DNA of 64,000 nt from CAZNOG01 sp964574635 (GCA_964574635.1 CAZNOG010000011.1:53415-117414); one strand, 5' to 3'. Shown: positions 18,242 to 27,796, counted from the stretch's first letter. The notes: generated from the sequence alone by a model not told the origin. Program-made: numbers and translations.

Positions 18242-19678
18242 TCACACACCTTGTTGCTCAGGCATAACGTCCGGATAGTCGATTTCGTTTTCGGATGTGG
18301 CGATAATCATGGTCACCGTGGCGTCTCCGGAAACGTTTACGACGGTTCTGCACATATCGAGGATGCGGTCTACGGGAAAGATAATGGCGATCCACAAGGG
18401 GTTGAGACCGACGCTTTGTAGTACGATGATCAGCATGACCAGACCCGCGCTGGGCACCGCCGCCGAACCGATGGAAGCGAGCGTGGCCGTCATGACGATG
18501 GTCAATTGTTGGCCGAGGCTGAGGTCGACCATGTGCATCTGCGCCAGAAAAACCACGGCGATGGCTTGGTACATGCTGGTGCCGTCCATATTGACCGTGG
18601 CGCCGATGGGCAGAACGAAACCGGTGACGTTTTTCGACACTCCGAAATTTTCTTCCACGCAATCCATGGTCACGGGAAGTGTGGCTGCGCTCGAACTCGT
18701 ACTGAAAGCCAGAAATTGGGCCGGGCTGAACCGCTTGAAGTACTCTTTATAGGTGAGTTTTTTCACTACGGCAGACGACAAGAGAGGGTAGAACACGAAG
18801 ATCATAAAGGCCAGCCCCAACACCAAAGTGAGGGAATACGTTCCCAGTCCTTTGAAAATCTCGAATACCTGTGCGGGTGAATCCGCCATATCGGCCAGTA
18901 CACCGGCCATGAGCGCGAAGACGAAGAATGGTGCGGCCTGCATGACCAAGTCGACCATTTTTAGGAACACCTCGTTCGCACCGTCGATGAAGGATTTCAG
19001 GCTGGACACCTTCTCTTCCGGCAGCATCGCCAGACAGATGCCGAAGAAAATACCGAAGAAGATCACTTGGAGCATGAGGCTGTTGTCGGATATGGAGAGG
19101 ATGACGTTTTCGGGCACCATTTCCACCAGGAAATTGAGGGGGCCGGTATCTTTGACGCTTTCCACGGTTTCCATTCGCGACATCGCCACATCCGATTGAT
19201 CTTCCTCCATCCGCTTGGCCATGGCTTCATCCAAAAGGTGTGCGTATTGAGGATCGTCAGAAAGCATTTTGCCGTCTTTAATTTCCACGTCGGGGGTTTC
19301 GGCCACCCACGCCTCGTACGACAATCGGTTTTGAACGCGGGTTTCGTCATCCACGAAATTGCCGGGCTTGATCACGTTCACCAGAATCAAACCCAGGGAT
19401 ATGGTGAAGGTCGTGGTGAACAAATAAAGCAGAAGCGTTTTGGCACCCATCCTGCCCAGTTTGGAAATGTCTTGCAGCCCCGCGATGCCGGAAATGATGG
19501 AAAACAGAACCAAGGGCACGGCGATGAATTTCAGCATGCGGATGAAAATCACGCCCCAAGGATTGATCCAGTCGGTCGTGAACTCATTCCAGCCGAAGGC
19601 ACTCGACAGAAATGCCCATGTAATTCCCAAGACCAATCCGATGATGATCTTCCAATGAAGAGGCCATTTCTTTTTCAT
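18242..19678 (-). CDS. Dicarboxylate/amino acid:cation symporter (DAACS family)
   Basis: The 478-residue inner-membrane transporter of the GltP/DctA family shows the diagnostic serine-rich loop STSSSAATLPVTMDCVEENF, the PIGATVNMDGTSMYQ motif and DRILDMCRTVVNVSGDATV. It imports glutamate, aspartate or C4-dicarboxylates with protons or sodium; the exact substrate cannot be read from the sequence. Between the early helices is an insertion of about 80 polar residues (near 110-195), longer than in E. coli GltP. Its ATG overlaps the aroC stop codon (TAATG), so it is translationally coupled to chorismate synthase although the functions are unrelated. Confidence 0.93.
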   Translation of the reverse strand: MKKKWPLHWKIIIGLVLGITWAFLSSAFGWNEFTTDWINPWGVIFIRMLKFIAVPLVLFSIISGIAGLQDISKLGRMGAKTLLLYLFTTTFTISLGLILVNVIKPGNFVDDETRVQNRLSYEAWVAETPDVEIKDGKMLSDDPQYAHLLDEAMAKRMEEDQSDVAMSRMETVESVKDTGPLNFLVEMVPENVILSISDNSLMLQVIFFGIFFGICLAMLPEEKVSSLKSFIDGANEVFLKMVDLVMQAAPFFVFALMAGVLADMADSPAQVFEIFKGLGTYSLTLVLGLAFMIFVFYPLLSSAVVKKLTYKEYFKRFSPAQFLAFSTSSSAATLPVTMDCVEENFGVSKNVTGFVLPIGATVNMDGTSMYQAIAVVFLAQMHMVDLSLGQQLTIVMTATLASIGSAAVPSAGLVMLIIVLQSVGLNPLWIAIIFPVDRILDMCRTVVNVSGDATVTMIIATSENEIDYPDVMPEQQGV

Positions 19679-20754
19679 TACAACCTGGATGTTTTGCTTC
19701 TCAAATGGTGGTCGGCCAAAACCAAAGCGGCCATGGCCTCCACGATGGGTACCGCGCGGGGCACCACACAGGGGTCGTGACGCCCTTTCACGCTGATTTC
19801 TTTTTCCTCGCCGTGAATGTCGACGGTTTTTTGGTTTGTGGGTATGCTCGATACCGGCTTGAACGCCACCCGGAATCGAATTTCCATTCCGTTGGTGATG
19901 CCGCCCTGTACTCCCCCCGAATGATTGGTCGCCGTGGTGATTTTGCCATCCTTGTTTTCAAACACGTCGTTGTGGGCGCTGCCCCGCATCCGCGTCGACG
20001 CGAAGCCCGTGCCTATTTCGAATCCCTTCACCGCATTGATGGAGAGCATGGCCTTCCCCAAATCGGCGTGGAGCTTGTCGAATACCGGCTCCCCCAAACC
20101 GGCGGGAGCTCCGCGCACCACGCAGGTGACGGTTCCTCCCACGGTGTCGCCTTCCGCCCTCACGGCTTCGATGAGTTCCCGCATTTTCGCGGAGGTGGCT
20201 TCATCGGGGCAGCGCAATTCGTTTTCCGGTTTTCCGGTAAAGGCGAAGGAGTAGGGGTTTTCAAGAGCGACGTCGCCCACCGAATCGACGAAGGCCTCAA
20301 TGGCCACGCCTCCCGTTTCCAGAAGTTGCTTGGCCACGGCACCGGCGGCAACGCGGCAGGCGGTTTCCCTCGCACTGCTCCGCCCTCCGCCCCTGTGGTC
20401 GCGGATGCCGTATTTCGTGTGGTATGCAAAGTCGGCGTGGGAGGGGCGAAACACGTCTTTCAAGGCGTCGTAATCACCCGATCTTTTGTCTTCGTTGTAC
20501 AGGATAAATGCCAGAGGGGCTCCGGTGGTTTTGCCTTCGAAAATGCCCGAAAGCCATTTCACTTCATCGGTTTCCTTTCTGGGGGTGGTGATGGAGGACT
20601 GTCCGGGTCGGCGGCGATCCATCATTTCTTGGACCTTCGCCACGTCTATGGGCAAGCCGGCCGGACAACCGTCGATGATTCCGCCAATCGCTGTGCCGTG
20701 GGATTCCCCGAACGTCGTCAATCGGAAAATTTCACCGAAGGAATTGCCTGCCAT
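19678..20754 (-). CDS. aroC: Chorismate synthase
   Basis: AroC converts 5-enolpyruvylshikimate-3-phosphate to chorismate with reduced FMN, the last step of the common aromatic pathway. The 358-residue protein has all family signatures: GESHGTAIGGIIDGCPAGLP near the N-terminus, RRPGQSSITTPRKE, RDHRGGGRSSARET, FASTRMRGSAHND, NHSGGVQGGITNGMEI and GRHDPCVVPRAVP. The length is normal. A TATCTTTG -7 box lies only five bases before the ATG, suggesting a leaderless or nearly leaderless mRNA. It is cotranscribed with the downstream symporter. Confidence 0.97.
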   Translation of the reverse strand: MAGNSFGEIFRLTTFGESHGTAIGGIIDGCPAGLPIDVAKVQEMMDRRRPGQSSITTPRKETDEVKWLSGIFEGKTTGAPLAFILYNEDKRSGDYDALKDVFRPSHADFAYHTKYGIRDHRGGGRSSARETACRVAAGAVAKQLLETGGVAIEAFVDSVGDVALENPYSFAFTGKPENELRCPDEATSAKMRELIEAVRAEGDTVGGTVTCVVRGAPAGLGEPVFDKLHADLGKAMLSINAVKGFEIGTGFASTRMRGSAHNDVFENKDGKITTATNHSGGVQGGITNGMEIRFRVAFKPVSSIPTNQKTVDIHGEEKEISVKGRHDPCVVPRAVPIVEAMAALVLADHHLRSKTSRL

Positions 20755-20759
20755 GCGGC

Positions 20760-20767
20760 CAAAGATA
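20760..20767 (-). promoter_or_regulatory. -7 promoter element of aroC, abutting the start codon
   Basis: The minus strand reads TATCTTTG, an exact TAnnTTTG match, with five bases before ATG 20754. The expected transcription start would fall at or next to the A of the start codon. Confidence 0.6.
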
Positions 20768-20929
20768 AATAAAGTTCGACACGCCGAAATGCCCGCCCAC
20801 GGAAGAAAAACGTGAGAAATTCACTGGAAACAGTCCGCACCGTCCGGCAGTGATTTACGCCTCCGCCCCGAGTTTCTTTTCTTCGAGTAATTCGCACCTT
20901 TGCCTTTGTCGAATGCCAAATCGAACCAC

Positions 20930-22180
20930 ATGAAACCATTGTTCATCAAAAATATAAAGGGCCTGGTGGGATGCCACGACCTTACAACCACCAAGCTGAA
21001 AGGCAAGGATATGAACGTCTTGCCCGTGATTGAAAACGCGTACCTCCGAGTGGAGAACGGCAAAATCGCGGCTTTCGGCCCGATGTCCGAAGCTCCCGCC
21101 TCTACGGCTGCCGAAGATCGGGTCGTCGACGCGGCGGGGCGGTTCGTTCTGCCGTCTTGGTGCGATTCCCACACGCACTTGGTTTTCGCCGCCACGAGGG
21201 AGCTGGAATTCGAAGACCGCATCAAGGGGTTGACCTACGCGGAGATCGCCGCTCGGGGAGGAGGAATCCTCAATTCGGCGGCCAGGCTCAAAGCCATGAG
21301 CGAAGATGAATTGTTCGAGTCGGCTCTGCGCCGCTTGGAAATAGCCGCGAAAATGGGCACCGGCGCCATGGAAATCAAAAGCGGGTACGGCTTGACTTTG
21401 GAAGCGGAAATGAAAATGCTGCGCGTAGTCAAGAGGCTGAAAGAACATTCGGATGTCGCCATTCGAGCCACGTTGTTGGGCGCCCACGCCTTGCCGCCGG
21501 AATTTAAAGACAACCCCCAAGCGTACATAAATATCGTGTTGGAAGAGATGATTCCGGCCGCCGCGGAGGAGGGATTGGCCGAATACGTCGACGTTTTTTG
21601 CGAAAAGGGTTATTTCGATTTGGAGCAAACCCTCGCCATCGTGGAAAAGGGAGCCGAGTACGGCCTGAAGGCGAAAGTCCACGTAAACCAATTCAACGCC
21701 ATGGGCGCCATTCCCGAGCTGGTTTCGGCGGGTGCGGTGTCGGTCGATCACTTGGAAGTGCTCGGCGAGGGAGATGCCCAAGCGCTGGGCGGCTCCCAAA
21801 CCATCGCCACGGCGCTGCCCCTGTGCAGCATGTTCCTCGGTCTTCCCTACACGCCCGCCAACCAACTCATGCAAGCCGGAGCCGCGGTGGCCATCGCCAC
21901 GGATTACAACCCCGGCACCGCGCCTTCCCAAAACATGAATCTCGCGGTTTCTTTGGCGTGCATCAAAATGAAAGTGACGCCGGAAGCGGCCATAAACGCG
22001 GCGACGATCAACGGTGCGGCAGCCATGGACCTGGCCGATACGCACGGGAGCATCACCGTGGGCAAAGCGGCCAATCTGTTGATTTCAGAACCCTGTGAGC
22101 ACCTGTCGCATTTGCCGTACTCCTTCGGCCGCCCGGCTATCGAGACGGTCGTCTTGGCCGGAAAAGTTCTTCAGCATTGA
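20930..22180 (+). CDS. hutI: Imidazolonepropionase HutI
   Basis: HutI hydrolyses 4-imidazolone-5-propionate to formiminoglutamate, the third step of histidine degradation. The 416-residue amidohydrolase shows DSHTHLVFA (metal HxH), GAMEIKSGYGLTLEAEMKML, KVHVNQFNAMG (metal His), VSVDHLE and ATDYNPGTAPSQNMNLAVSL (metal Asp). ATG 20930 is chosen over the ATG at 20900, since the protein then starts MKPLFIKNIKGL like its relatives; a CACCTTTG -7-like box lies at 20895-20902. HutU, HutH and the final hydrolase are not adjacent, so the pathway is scattered in this genome. Confidence 0.95.
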   Translation: MKPLFIKNIKGLVGCHDLTTTKLKGKDMNVLPVIENAYLRVENGKIAAFGPMSEAPASTAAEDRVVDAAGRFVLPSWCDSHTHLVFAATRELEFEDRIKGLTYAEIAARGGGILNSAARLKAMSEDELFESALRRLEIAAKMGTGAMEIKSGYGLTLEAEMKMLRVVKRLKEHSDVAIRATLLGAHALPPEFKDNPQAYINIVLEEMIPAAAEEGLAEYVDVFCEKGYFDLEQTLAIVEKGAEYGLKAKVHVNQFNAMGAIPELVSAGAVSVDHLEVLGEGDAQALGGSQTIATALPLCSMFLGLPYTPANQLMQAGAAVAIATDYNPGTAPSQNMNLAVSLACIKMKVTPEAAINAATINGAAAMDLADTHGSITVGKAANLLISEPCEHLSHLPYSFGRPAIETVVLAGKVLQH

Positions 22181-22237
22181 AATCGAAAACCGGAGATCGC
22201 TCAAAGCCGACAAACCTTTTGTAAACACCACGACCCA

Positions 22238-22579
22238 ATGAAAGTAAAACCGCCCATCTCGTGGTCCGATTTTGAGAAATTGGACATTCGCGTCGGAACC
22301 ATCGTCGATGCCATTCCCTTTGCCAAAGCGAAAAAACCGGCGTACAAGGTGTACGTGGATTTTGGGGATTTGGGGGTGAAACAAAGCAGTGCACAAATCA
22401 CCGAATTGTACTCCACCGAAGAGCTCATCGGAAATCAGATTCTCGCGGTGGTCAACTTCCCGCCCAAGCAAATCGCGGATTTTATGAGCGAGTGCTTAAT
22501 CCTCGGGTTGTACACCGCCGACGGCGTGGTGCTCCTCTCCCCCGAACGAAGGGTGAAGGACGGAGCGTACGTGGGGTAA
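22238..22579 (+). CDS. csaA: CsaA-type tRNA-binding domain protein
   Basis: The 113-residue stand-alone tRNA-binding (OB-fold) protein has the pattern of CsaA: WSDFEKLDIRVGTIVDAIPF at the start, KVYVDFGDLGVKQSSAQIT, NQILAVVNFPPKQIADFMSE and LILGLYTADGVVLLSPERRV. CsaA homologues are dimeric, have been linked to chaperone-like action in protein export, and bind tRNA in vitro; the physiological role remains loose. It lies 57 bases after hutI on the same strand and may be cotranscribed, and it converges on the YhaN-like gene. Confidence 0.92.
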   Translation: MKVKPPISWSDFEKLDIRVGTIVDAIPFAKAKKPAYKVYVDFGDLGVKQSSAQITELYSTEELIGNQILAVVNFPPKQIADFMSECLILGLYTADGVVLLSPERRVKDGAYVG

Positions 22580-22609
22580 TCATCGGGGGTTGATCTACGC
22601 TCGGGAAAA

Positions 22610-25600
22610 TTACCCGTCGGACGAGGGGGCAAAACGGCTCAGGAAACGCGTGGCGTCTTCGCGGGTCAGAATGCCTTGACCGGAGATGTGGGCCTCCATG
22701 CGCATGCGGATGTCTTCTTCCGTCAGGGGCCGCCTTGAGTCGATGTATCCCTCGTCGCGGAAAAAATCCTCCAACGCCGAGATATTGCTGCTCCTGAAGT
22801 TTCTCACCTCTTTGTTGAGCAGCGCTGCGATCAGCTTCTCGGGGTTGCCGTCCACGGACTTCATTTTTTCGTCTACCTCGTCGATGAACGCGTCGCTCAC
22901 GATGTGGCCCACGCTTTCCAGCACGCTTCGGTCCACAGGTTTGGGTCGACCCTGGCGGATGAGCTTGGAGTACTTTTCGAGGATTTCCGCCAGCGCCCGG
23001 TACTGCTCGTGCGGAAATCGACTGTGGATCGAATTGTCATTCGAGTGCCTCAAAAACTCCCTCAACTGCCCCCATCTTTCGATGTTCCTTTCCAAGAGTT
23101 CGTGAAGCCGGTCCACGTCTTCGATCAAATACCAAAGCGGCAGTTCGGAGACCTCTTGCACCAAGGGAGCAAACGACGGCACGCCGAGCACCTTTCCGTA
23201 CTCCCGGTGGTCGCGACCACCGGGTGCGGGCCATTTGCCCTTCGGCTCCCACTTCGGCAAGGCGATGTCGGTTGCGAAATCGGGGAGGGTCCACTCCCTT
23301 TCGCTGAGTTCGAGGACCGTCGAGGGGCAATCCGAATGTTCGGCGAGGTGTTTCCGCCATTTGGCCACCTCGTCCATCTGGGCGGTGAAGTAGAAGATTT
23401 GTCGACCCGATTTGGCGATGTCGATCAGGGATTCGATGACTACCTCGGCGCGTTGGTCGTCCGTATTGGCGAGGAGTTCATCGGCGAGCAAGGGCATGGC
23501 GTACCGGGGTTCATTGACCTCCATGAAGGCGAGGCGCACCGCCATTTGCAGCTGAACGCGGGTTCCCGACGAGAGTTCGTCTACGGAAAGCCTCTTGTTT
23601 TTCACGGTGTCGATGGCTCCGAATTCCGCGTCGGCGAGGTCGTTGTCGAGGGCGAGTTTGAACGCACCCCGGGTAATGTCGACGAAGATTTCGTTGGCTT
23701 TTTTGAATACTTCGGGCCGGTTGCGATCGCTCAATTCGGTTTCGAGGTGGTTCATGATGAGATGGCCGGTGAGGGAAGACAGGTTCTTTTCGAATTGCAA
23801 TCCCAATTGGGAAATGGCGTCCTGTTCGGCTCCCAAGGCTTTCTCGAGGTCGTTGCCCTTTTTTTGCTCATCTATTTTGGTGTCGGTTTCGATGATGCTG
23901 CGGTTGAGGTCGGCGGCTCTTTCGGCCTTCATCTTTTCCGCGTTCAACCGATCGCGAAGCTGAACGTCGTCCAGGTTTTCCAATTCCCCCTTCACTTCGG
24001 CGTACAGGGGGTGAGCGGTCATCTTTTCCCGTGCGGCCTCGGCTTTGATCGCCGCTTCGTCCCGCTTCTTTTTCCTCTCCCCGTACTCGCTCAAGAGATC
24101 CGACCATTCTTTCACTCGGAACACCTCGTCTTCCCCGATTTCGAGCCGCCCGAGTATGCCTTCCAATTGACCCGACAAGGTGCGCATCTCTTCTTCCCCT
24201 TGTGCGAAGATCAATTGACTGTTTTTCAAATCAGCCTCCAATTGCCGGAGGGTCGACGCGTCTTCTTGGAATTTTTGGTAGCGCGCATCCACTTCCGTTT
24301 CGTTTTCTGCACCTTCGAATCCGTTTCCGGTCATCAACCGGTTGAAGCGAAGGAACAATTCGTCCTTCCTGCGTTGGAAAGATTCGATGGCGGCGGAGCA
24401 CGATCGGCAATTCTGATCGGCCCGCTTCCATTGGGTGAGGTTTCGGGACAGCCAATACAGTCCGGCGAATGACTCCCCTTCGAAATCGGGCATTGAGGGA
24501 AAAATGCCGAGGTCGCCGAGCCATTGGTCTTTCGTCTCCTCCATCTGACGGAGGCGGCGTTCCAAATTTTCGAGGGCTGACGTCAATTCCTCTGCCTCCC
24601 GCTTGCAATTTTCGGTCTCGACGGCTTTGTGATATTCTTTGATCAGCATCAGCAAATGCGCAGTGACTTCTTCCGTGGTCCAATTCGCCACTTGGGGAAT
24701 GGACAGCTCCTCAAAATCGCGCTCCCTCGTACTTCTGGTCGTAGTGGATTTCGATCTGCGCTGATTTGCGGCCCAAATGAAGGATGCGACCACGACGACC
24801 AACCCCCAAAAACCCTGAACATCTGCATAATAAACCCACACGGCGGTAAAAATCGCCAACAGGGTGGTGAGGGCGAAGGGCCAAACAGGTCGGGACGGCG
24901 CGGGCTCGTTTTCTTCTGCGGCGAGCCATTTCTGCAGTATTTCAACGCCGTTCGCCAATTCGCTCGACGACTCTTGAGAAGCATTCGCCTCCAACCAATC
25001 ATTTTCGATTTCAAGTCGGGTGCGCAGCGCGTGTCGTCGGCCAAGCAGATTCGTGGCCTCTTGGTAAAACCGATCGAGGTCCTCGAATTCCGTGACGGTC
25101 AACTCCCGAAGGCGATCCGCCAAAGCACCGTCTCCGAGGGCCGAAGCCGCGCTTTGCAATTCCGATTCCGCGGCGGCGAGGTTGGACTCTTTTTCTTGGA
25201 TCGAGCGCCTGATCTCCCGATACTCGTCGTGGATGGCTTTGAGTTCGCTCGGCAGGTTTTGGGGAATGTCCACCGCCATCCCCAAGGCGTTTCGCCGGGC
25301 TTGGAGGTCTTGCACTTTGTCGGATGCGCGGGCGATTTTCTCTCGTACATCCTCCCGACGTTTCAAAAGGTTTTGCAAGTCGGCGTGGTCTTCCGGGCGG
25401 AGTTTTTCCATCACGGCGGGAAAAGCGCCGAGTTCCCTTTCGAAGCCCTGGCGGTCTTCAAGCGAGAGGCGGTAATTAACGACGTGTTCCAACAGTTCCA
25501 CCATGCGCCCGGCTTCGAGAGCGTTTTCGTGCTCTCGCTTGGTTTCGGCGAGTTTTTTCTGCTCGAGCACCAAGCGTTCCTGGTTGCTACGAATCTTGTC

Positions 25601-26104
25601 CACCTCGTTTTTGGCCGCTTCTGTTTGTCGGTATTCCGATATGTTTTTCTTGCTGATGTTGTCGCTGTATCCCAAGGCGGTGGCGGCGGCTCGAGGATCG
25701 TAATTGCCGAGGGACAATCGCGATATTTTTTTCGCGAAGTCACGACCTTCGTCGAGAAGCAATTCGTGGACGGCGAGCATGTACCGGTGCTTTTCTTCCC
25801 GGGGCAGGGGCACGGGTTTGTCCGTCATCGAGGCGCCGTTTCTGAAAAATGTGGCGCGTTGGTTGTCCAAATTCACGTGAAACTCGTCCTCGCCGGCCCC
25901 GAACACCGCGTTCGCCCGCGTGCCCGATTCCGCATCGCCCGCCATCAAGGCCAGTATGGCGCGAGCGGTCGACGTTTTGCCCGATGCGTTTGCGCCGTAC
26001 ACGATGTTGACCCCCTCGACGATCTCGTCCATGGGGCGCAACCCACGCGGCAAGCCCGGCAAGCTGAAGATGCTCAGTTTTTTCAGGTAGTAGCCCGGGT
26101 TCAT
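22610..26104 (-). CDS. YhaN/SbcC-like membrane-anchored SMC-type ATPase with C-terminal extension
   Basis: The 1164-residue protein has a Walker A at the N-terminus (GANASGKTSTARAILALM, near residue 37), long coiled-coil arms, and an ABC-type signature and Walker B near residues 870-910 (VDELSSGTRVQLQMAVRLAF; AMPLLADELLANT). Two hydrophobic segments interrupt the arm near 420-460 (VWPFALTTLLAIFTAVWVYY and FWGLVVVVASFIWA), a hallmark of the YhaN branch rather than classical SbcC/Rad50. About 240 residues follow the ATPase head (from about 925), helical, with no recognised fold. The start ATG at 26104 overlaps the nuclease stop by four bases. Together the pair probably forms a DNA end-processing nuclease complex near the membrane. 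Confidence 0.85.
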   Translation of the reverse strand: MNPGYYLKKLSIFSLPGLPRGLRPMDEIVEGVNIVYGANASGKTSTARAILALMAGDAESGTRANAVFGAGEDEFHVNLDNQRATFFRNGASMTDKPVPLPREEKHRYMLAVHELLLDEGRDFAKKISRLSLGNYDPRAAATALGYSDNISKKNISEYRQTEAAKNEVDKIRSNQERLVLEQKKLAETKREHENALEAGRMVELLEHVVNYRLSLEDRQGFERELGAFPAVMEKLRPEDHADLQNLLKRREDVREKIARASDKVQDLQARRNALGMAVDIPQNLPSELKAIHDEYREIRRSIQEKESNLAAAESELQSAASALGDGALADRLRELTVTEFEDLDRFYQEATNLLGRRHALRTRLEIENDWLEANASQESSSELANGVEILQKWLAAEENEPAPSRPVWPFALTTLLAIFTAVWVYYADVQGFWGLVVVVASFIWAANQRRSKSTTTRSTRERDFEELSIPQVANWTTEEVTAHLLMLIKEYHKAVETENCKREAEELTSALENLERRLRQMEETKDQWLGDLGIFPSMPDFEGESFAGLYWLSRNLTQWKRADQNCRSCSAAIESFQRRKDELFLRFNRLMTGNGFEGAENETEVDARYQKFQEDASTLRQLEADLKNSQLIFAQGEEEMRTLSGQLEGILGRLEIGEDEVFRVKEWSDLLSEYGERKKKRDEAAIKAEAAREKMTAHPLYAEVKGELENLDDVQLRDRLNAEKMKAERAADLNRSIIETDTKIDEQKKGNDLEKALGAEQDAISQLGLQFEKNLSSLTGHLIMNHLETELSDRNRPEVFKKANEIFVDITRGAFKLALDNDLADAEFGAIDTVKNKRLSVDELSSGTRVQLQMAVRLAFMEVNEPRYAMPLLADELLANTDDQRAEVVIESLIDIAKSGRQIFYFTAQMDEVAKWRKHLAEHSDCPSTVLELSEREWTLPDFATDIALPKWEPKGKWPAPGGRDHREYGKVLGVPSFAPLVQEVSELPLWYLIEDVDRLHELLERNIERWGQLREFLRHSNDNSIHSRFPHEQYRALAEILEKYSKLIRQGRPKPVDRSVLESVGHIVSDAFIDEVDEKMKSVDGNPEKLIAALLNKEVRNFRSSNISALEDFFRDEGYIDSRRPLTEEDIRMRMEAHISGQGILTREDATRFLSRFAPSSDG

Positions 26105-27381
26105 GACTCGTTTTTGAATAACAATTGACTCAGCATCCGCTCGGCTTCCGCGAGCAGAAATCGATCGGCGGAATACTCTTCGGTGTCGAATTGCGCGGAA
26201 TGGACGTAGGGTTGATAAGTTTGGTTTTTTCGAATGCGCTCGAACTCTTCCGCCCACTGCGCGCGGAGGTGCCTTACGCGATCCGTTTCTCGGTTTTCGC
26301 GCAGGGCGAGAATGGTTTGGGCGAGTATGCCCGCCGCGGTGTTTTGCGCGGCCAGTTCCACGAGGTTTTCCAACACCGGGGTGACGGCATAACGGACTTT
26401 CCGCACGCGCACAGATGTAGAACCTTGCAGCGTACCGTCGTACGAAATCAACTCCTTGAAATCTTCCTCGACTTTTTTCGGATCGTTGGTCGCCACTTCC
26501 AGCACCACGTCGAAGACGATTTCCACGAGATGCGGTTCCGCGGCGATCAGGTCCTCCGATCGGCCTCGCAATTCATTGACGACGGTGCCGTATTTCAGCC
26601 CGTCTTCCTCCTTCAACTCGATGGAGATCGCGTCGTAGCGAACAGGCGAGAGCGGTACGAATTCGTACTCCACGGCATTCTTTCCGCCCACGGTCATGAG
26701 CACCACGCCGTGCGATCCGGTTTCTTTTGGACTCAACGCCTGGGGAGAACCGGGGTACCTCACGTGGGGGCGGCCTTCGCGGATGATGCTCGGCTTGTGG
26801 ATGTGCCCCAAGAGCCACACGTCCACACCTTTGTTGGAAAAACCCGATGCCGACAAAGGCGCGTAAGGACTGTCGGGTTGGTCCACGTCGCCGTGCACCA
26901 ACCCGATGGTCACCGCGTCGGAGAGGGTTGGTAGAGGCGTGAAGGTAGCCAGAGGGTCGTCCGTTTCCCGCTCTTTGAAAAACGAGCGACCTACGAGGCG
27001 GATGGTCGTCGAATCCTTGCGGTATTCGGCGGTTTCCCATTCGCCTTTTTCACCGAGGAGGAATACGTTGGGGTGGTCGCCTCCGGACACCACCTGTTGC
27101 AACACGTCGAAATCGTGGTTTCCGGATACCATAAATACTTTGATGCCGTGCGCTTCCAGGTCCGCGAATCCCTTTTTCAAGGTGCCGACAGCTTCGAAAA
27201 ATCGGTTTCTCCGATCGATGATGTCGCCGGTGAGGGCGAGGAAATCCACCTTGGTCTCGATCGCCAACTCCACCATCTTGTCCCAGACGTAGCGCGTAGA
27301 GGCGATCTCGGCATTTTCGTACACCTCGGAAGACCTGCGCCCCAAATGAATATCCCCCGAAACCAAGATTTTTACTTCCAT
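26101..27381 (-). CDS. YhaO/SbcD-like metallophosphoesterase (DNA exonuclease subunit)
   Basis: The 426-residue calcineurin-like phosphoesterase has the metal-binding motifs of Mre11/SbcD: GDIHLGRRS near residue 9, LTGDIIDRRN near 52, VSGNHDFDVL near 85, GLVHGDVD near 160 and LLGHIHKPS near 190. A C-terminal capping part follows. It is coupled by an ATGA overlap to the YhaN-like ATPase, the expected partner. A perfect 8-bp inverted repeat (GACCGAAG 27426-27433 / CTTCGGTC 27446-27453) lies upstream and could be a leader hairpin or operator. Roles in repair are known for SbcCD; for YhaNO-type pairs they are less defined. Confidence 0.88.
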   Translation of the reverse strand: MEVKILVSGDIHLGRRSSEVYENAEIASTRYVWDKMVELAIETKVDFLALTGDIIDRRNRFFEAVGTLKKGFADLEAHGIKVFMVSGNHDFDVLQQVVSGGDHPNVFLLGEKGEWETAEYRKDSTTIRLVGRSFFKERETDDPLATFTPLPTLSDAVTIGLVHGDVDQPDSPYAPLSASGFSNKGVDVWLLGHIHKPSIIREGRPHVRYPGSPQALSPKETGSHGVVLMTVGGKNAVEYEFVPLSPVRYDAISIELKEEDGLKYGTVVNELRGRSEDLIAAEPHLVEIVFDVVLEVATNDPKKVEEDFKELISYDGTLQGSTSVRVRKVRYAVTPVLENLVELAAQNTAAGILAQTILALRENRETDRVRHLRAQWAEEFERIRKNQTYQPYVHSAQFDTEEYSADRFLLAEAERMLSQLLFKNES

Positions 27382-27575
27382 CCAAATACCTGCTCAAGGC
27401 GCGCAAGGCGGCGCCGAAACGAATTGACCGAAGGCCTTCGACGAACTTCGGTCGAGCTAAATTACTACTAATTTTCAGAGCCGGAAGGAGAGGGGAGGGA
27501 AACGGCGGAAGGGCGACTCGGACACGAGCCCGTGAATCCGAAAAGTGGAAAGAAAAACCGACGGGACGCCAAAGC

Positions 27576-27605
27576 GAAAACCCGGTCCTGAGGGGAAACC
27601 GGGTG
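27576..27605 (-). terminator. Probable terminator after the small lipoprotein
   Basis: ACCCGGT (27580-27586) pairs with ACCGGGT (27598-27604) around an 11-base loop. On the minus strand the stem is followed by TTTTCGC. It is modest but well placed, 25 bases after the stop at 27629. Confidence 0.55.
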
Positions 27606-27628
27606 GCTCAAACGGGGGCAAACCTATA

Positions 27629-27775
27629 TCAGTTCACTTCGCTGTACGAAGGGCGATCGCCGGCGTCGTGCTTGGCGTACGCGCCGCAGGCTTTGGGACC
27701 GCCGGCGCAAGATTGCAATGCGACAACGGCGAATATCAGTACAGCGGAAGCGAGTATCTTTTTGATTTTTTTCAT
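27629..27775 (-). CDS. Tiny predicted lipoprotein (48 residues)
   Basis: The minus-strand frame from ATG 27775 gives MKKIKKILASAVLIFAVVAL followed by QSCAGGPKACGAYAKHDAGD and RPSYSEVN. It has a basic n-region, a hydrophobic core and a lipobox (LQSC), so the mature lipopeptide would be about 27 residues, starting at Cys21 and containing one further Cys. Similar tiny lipoproteins are common in Flavobacteriia and often go unannotated. It has its own terminator and an upstream palindrome. Its function is unknown; the signal peptide and composition argue that it is a real gene. Confidence 0.65.
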   Translation of the reverse strand: MKKIKKILASAVLIFAVVALQSCAGGPKACGAYAKHDAGDRPSYSEVN

Positions 27776-27796
27776 GGTGATTGTTCGGAATTGTCA

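Noticed and set aside
24629..26128. 499-codon plus-strand open frame opposite the YhaN-like gene
   Set aside because: Shadow of a well-supported ATPase; no recognisable motif.
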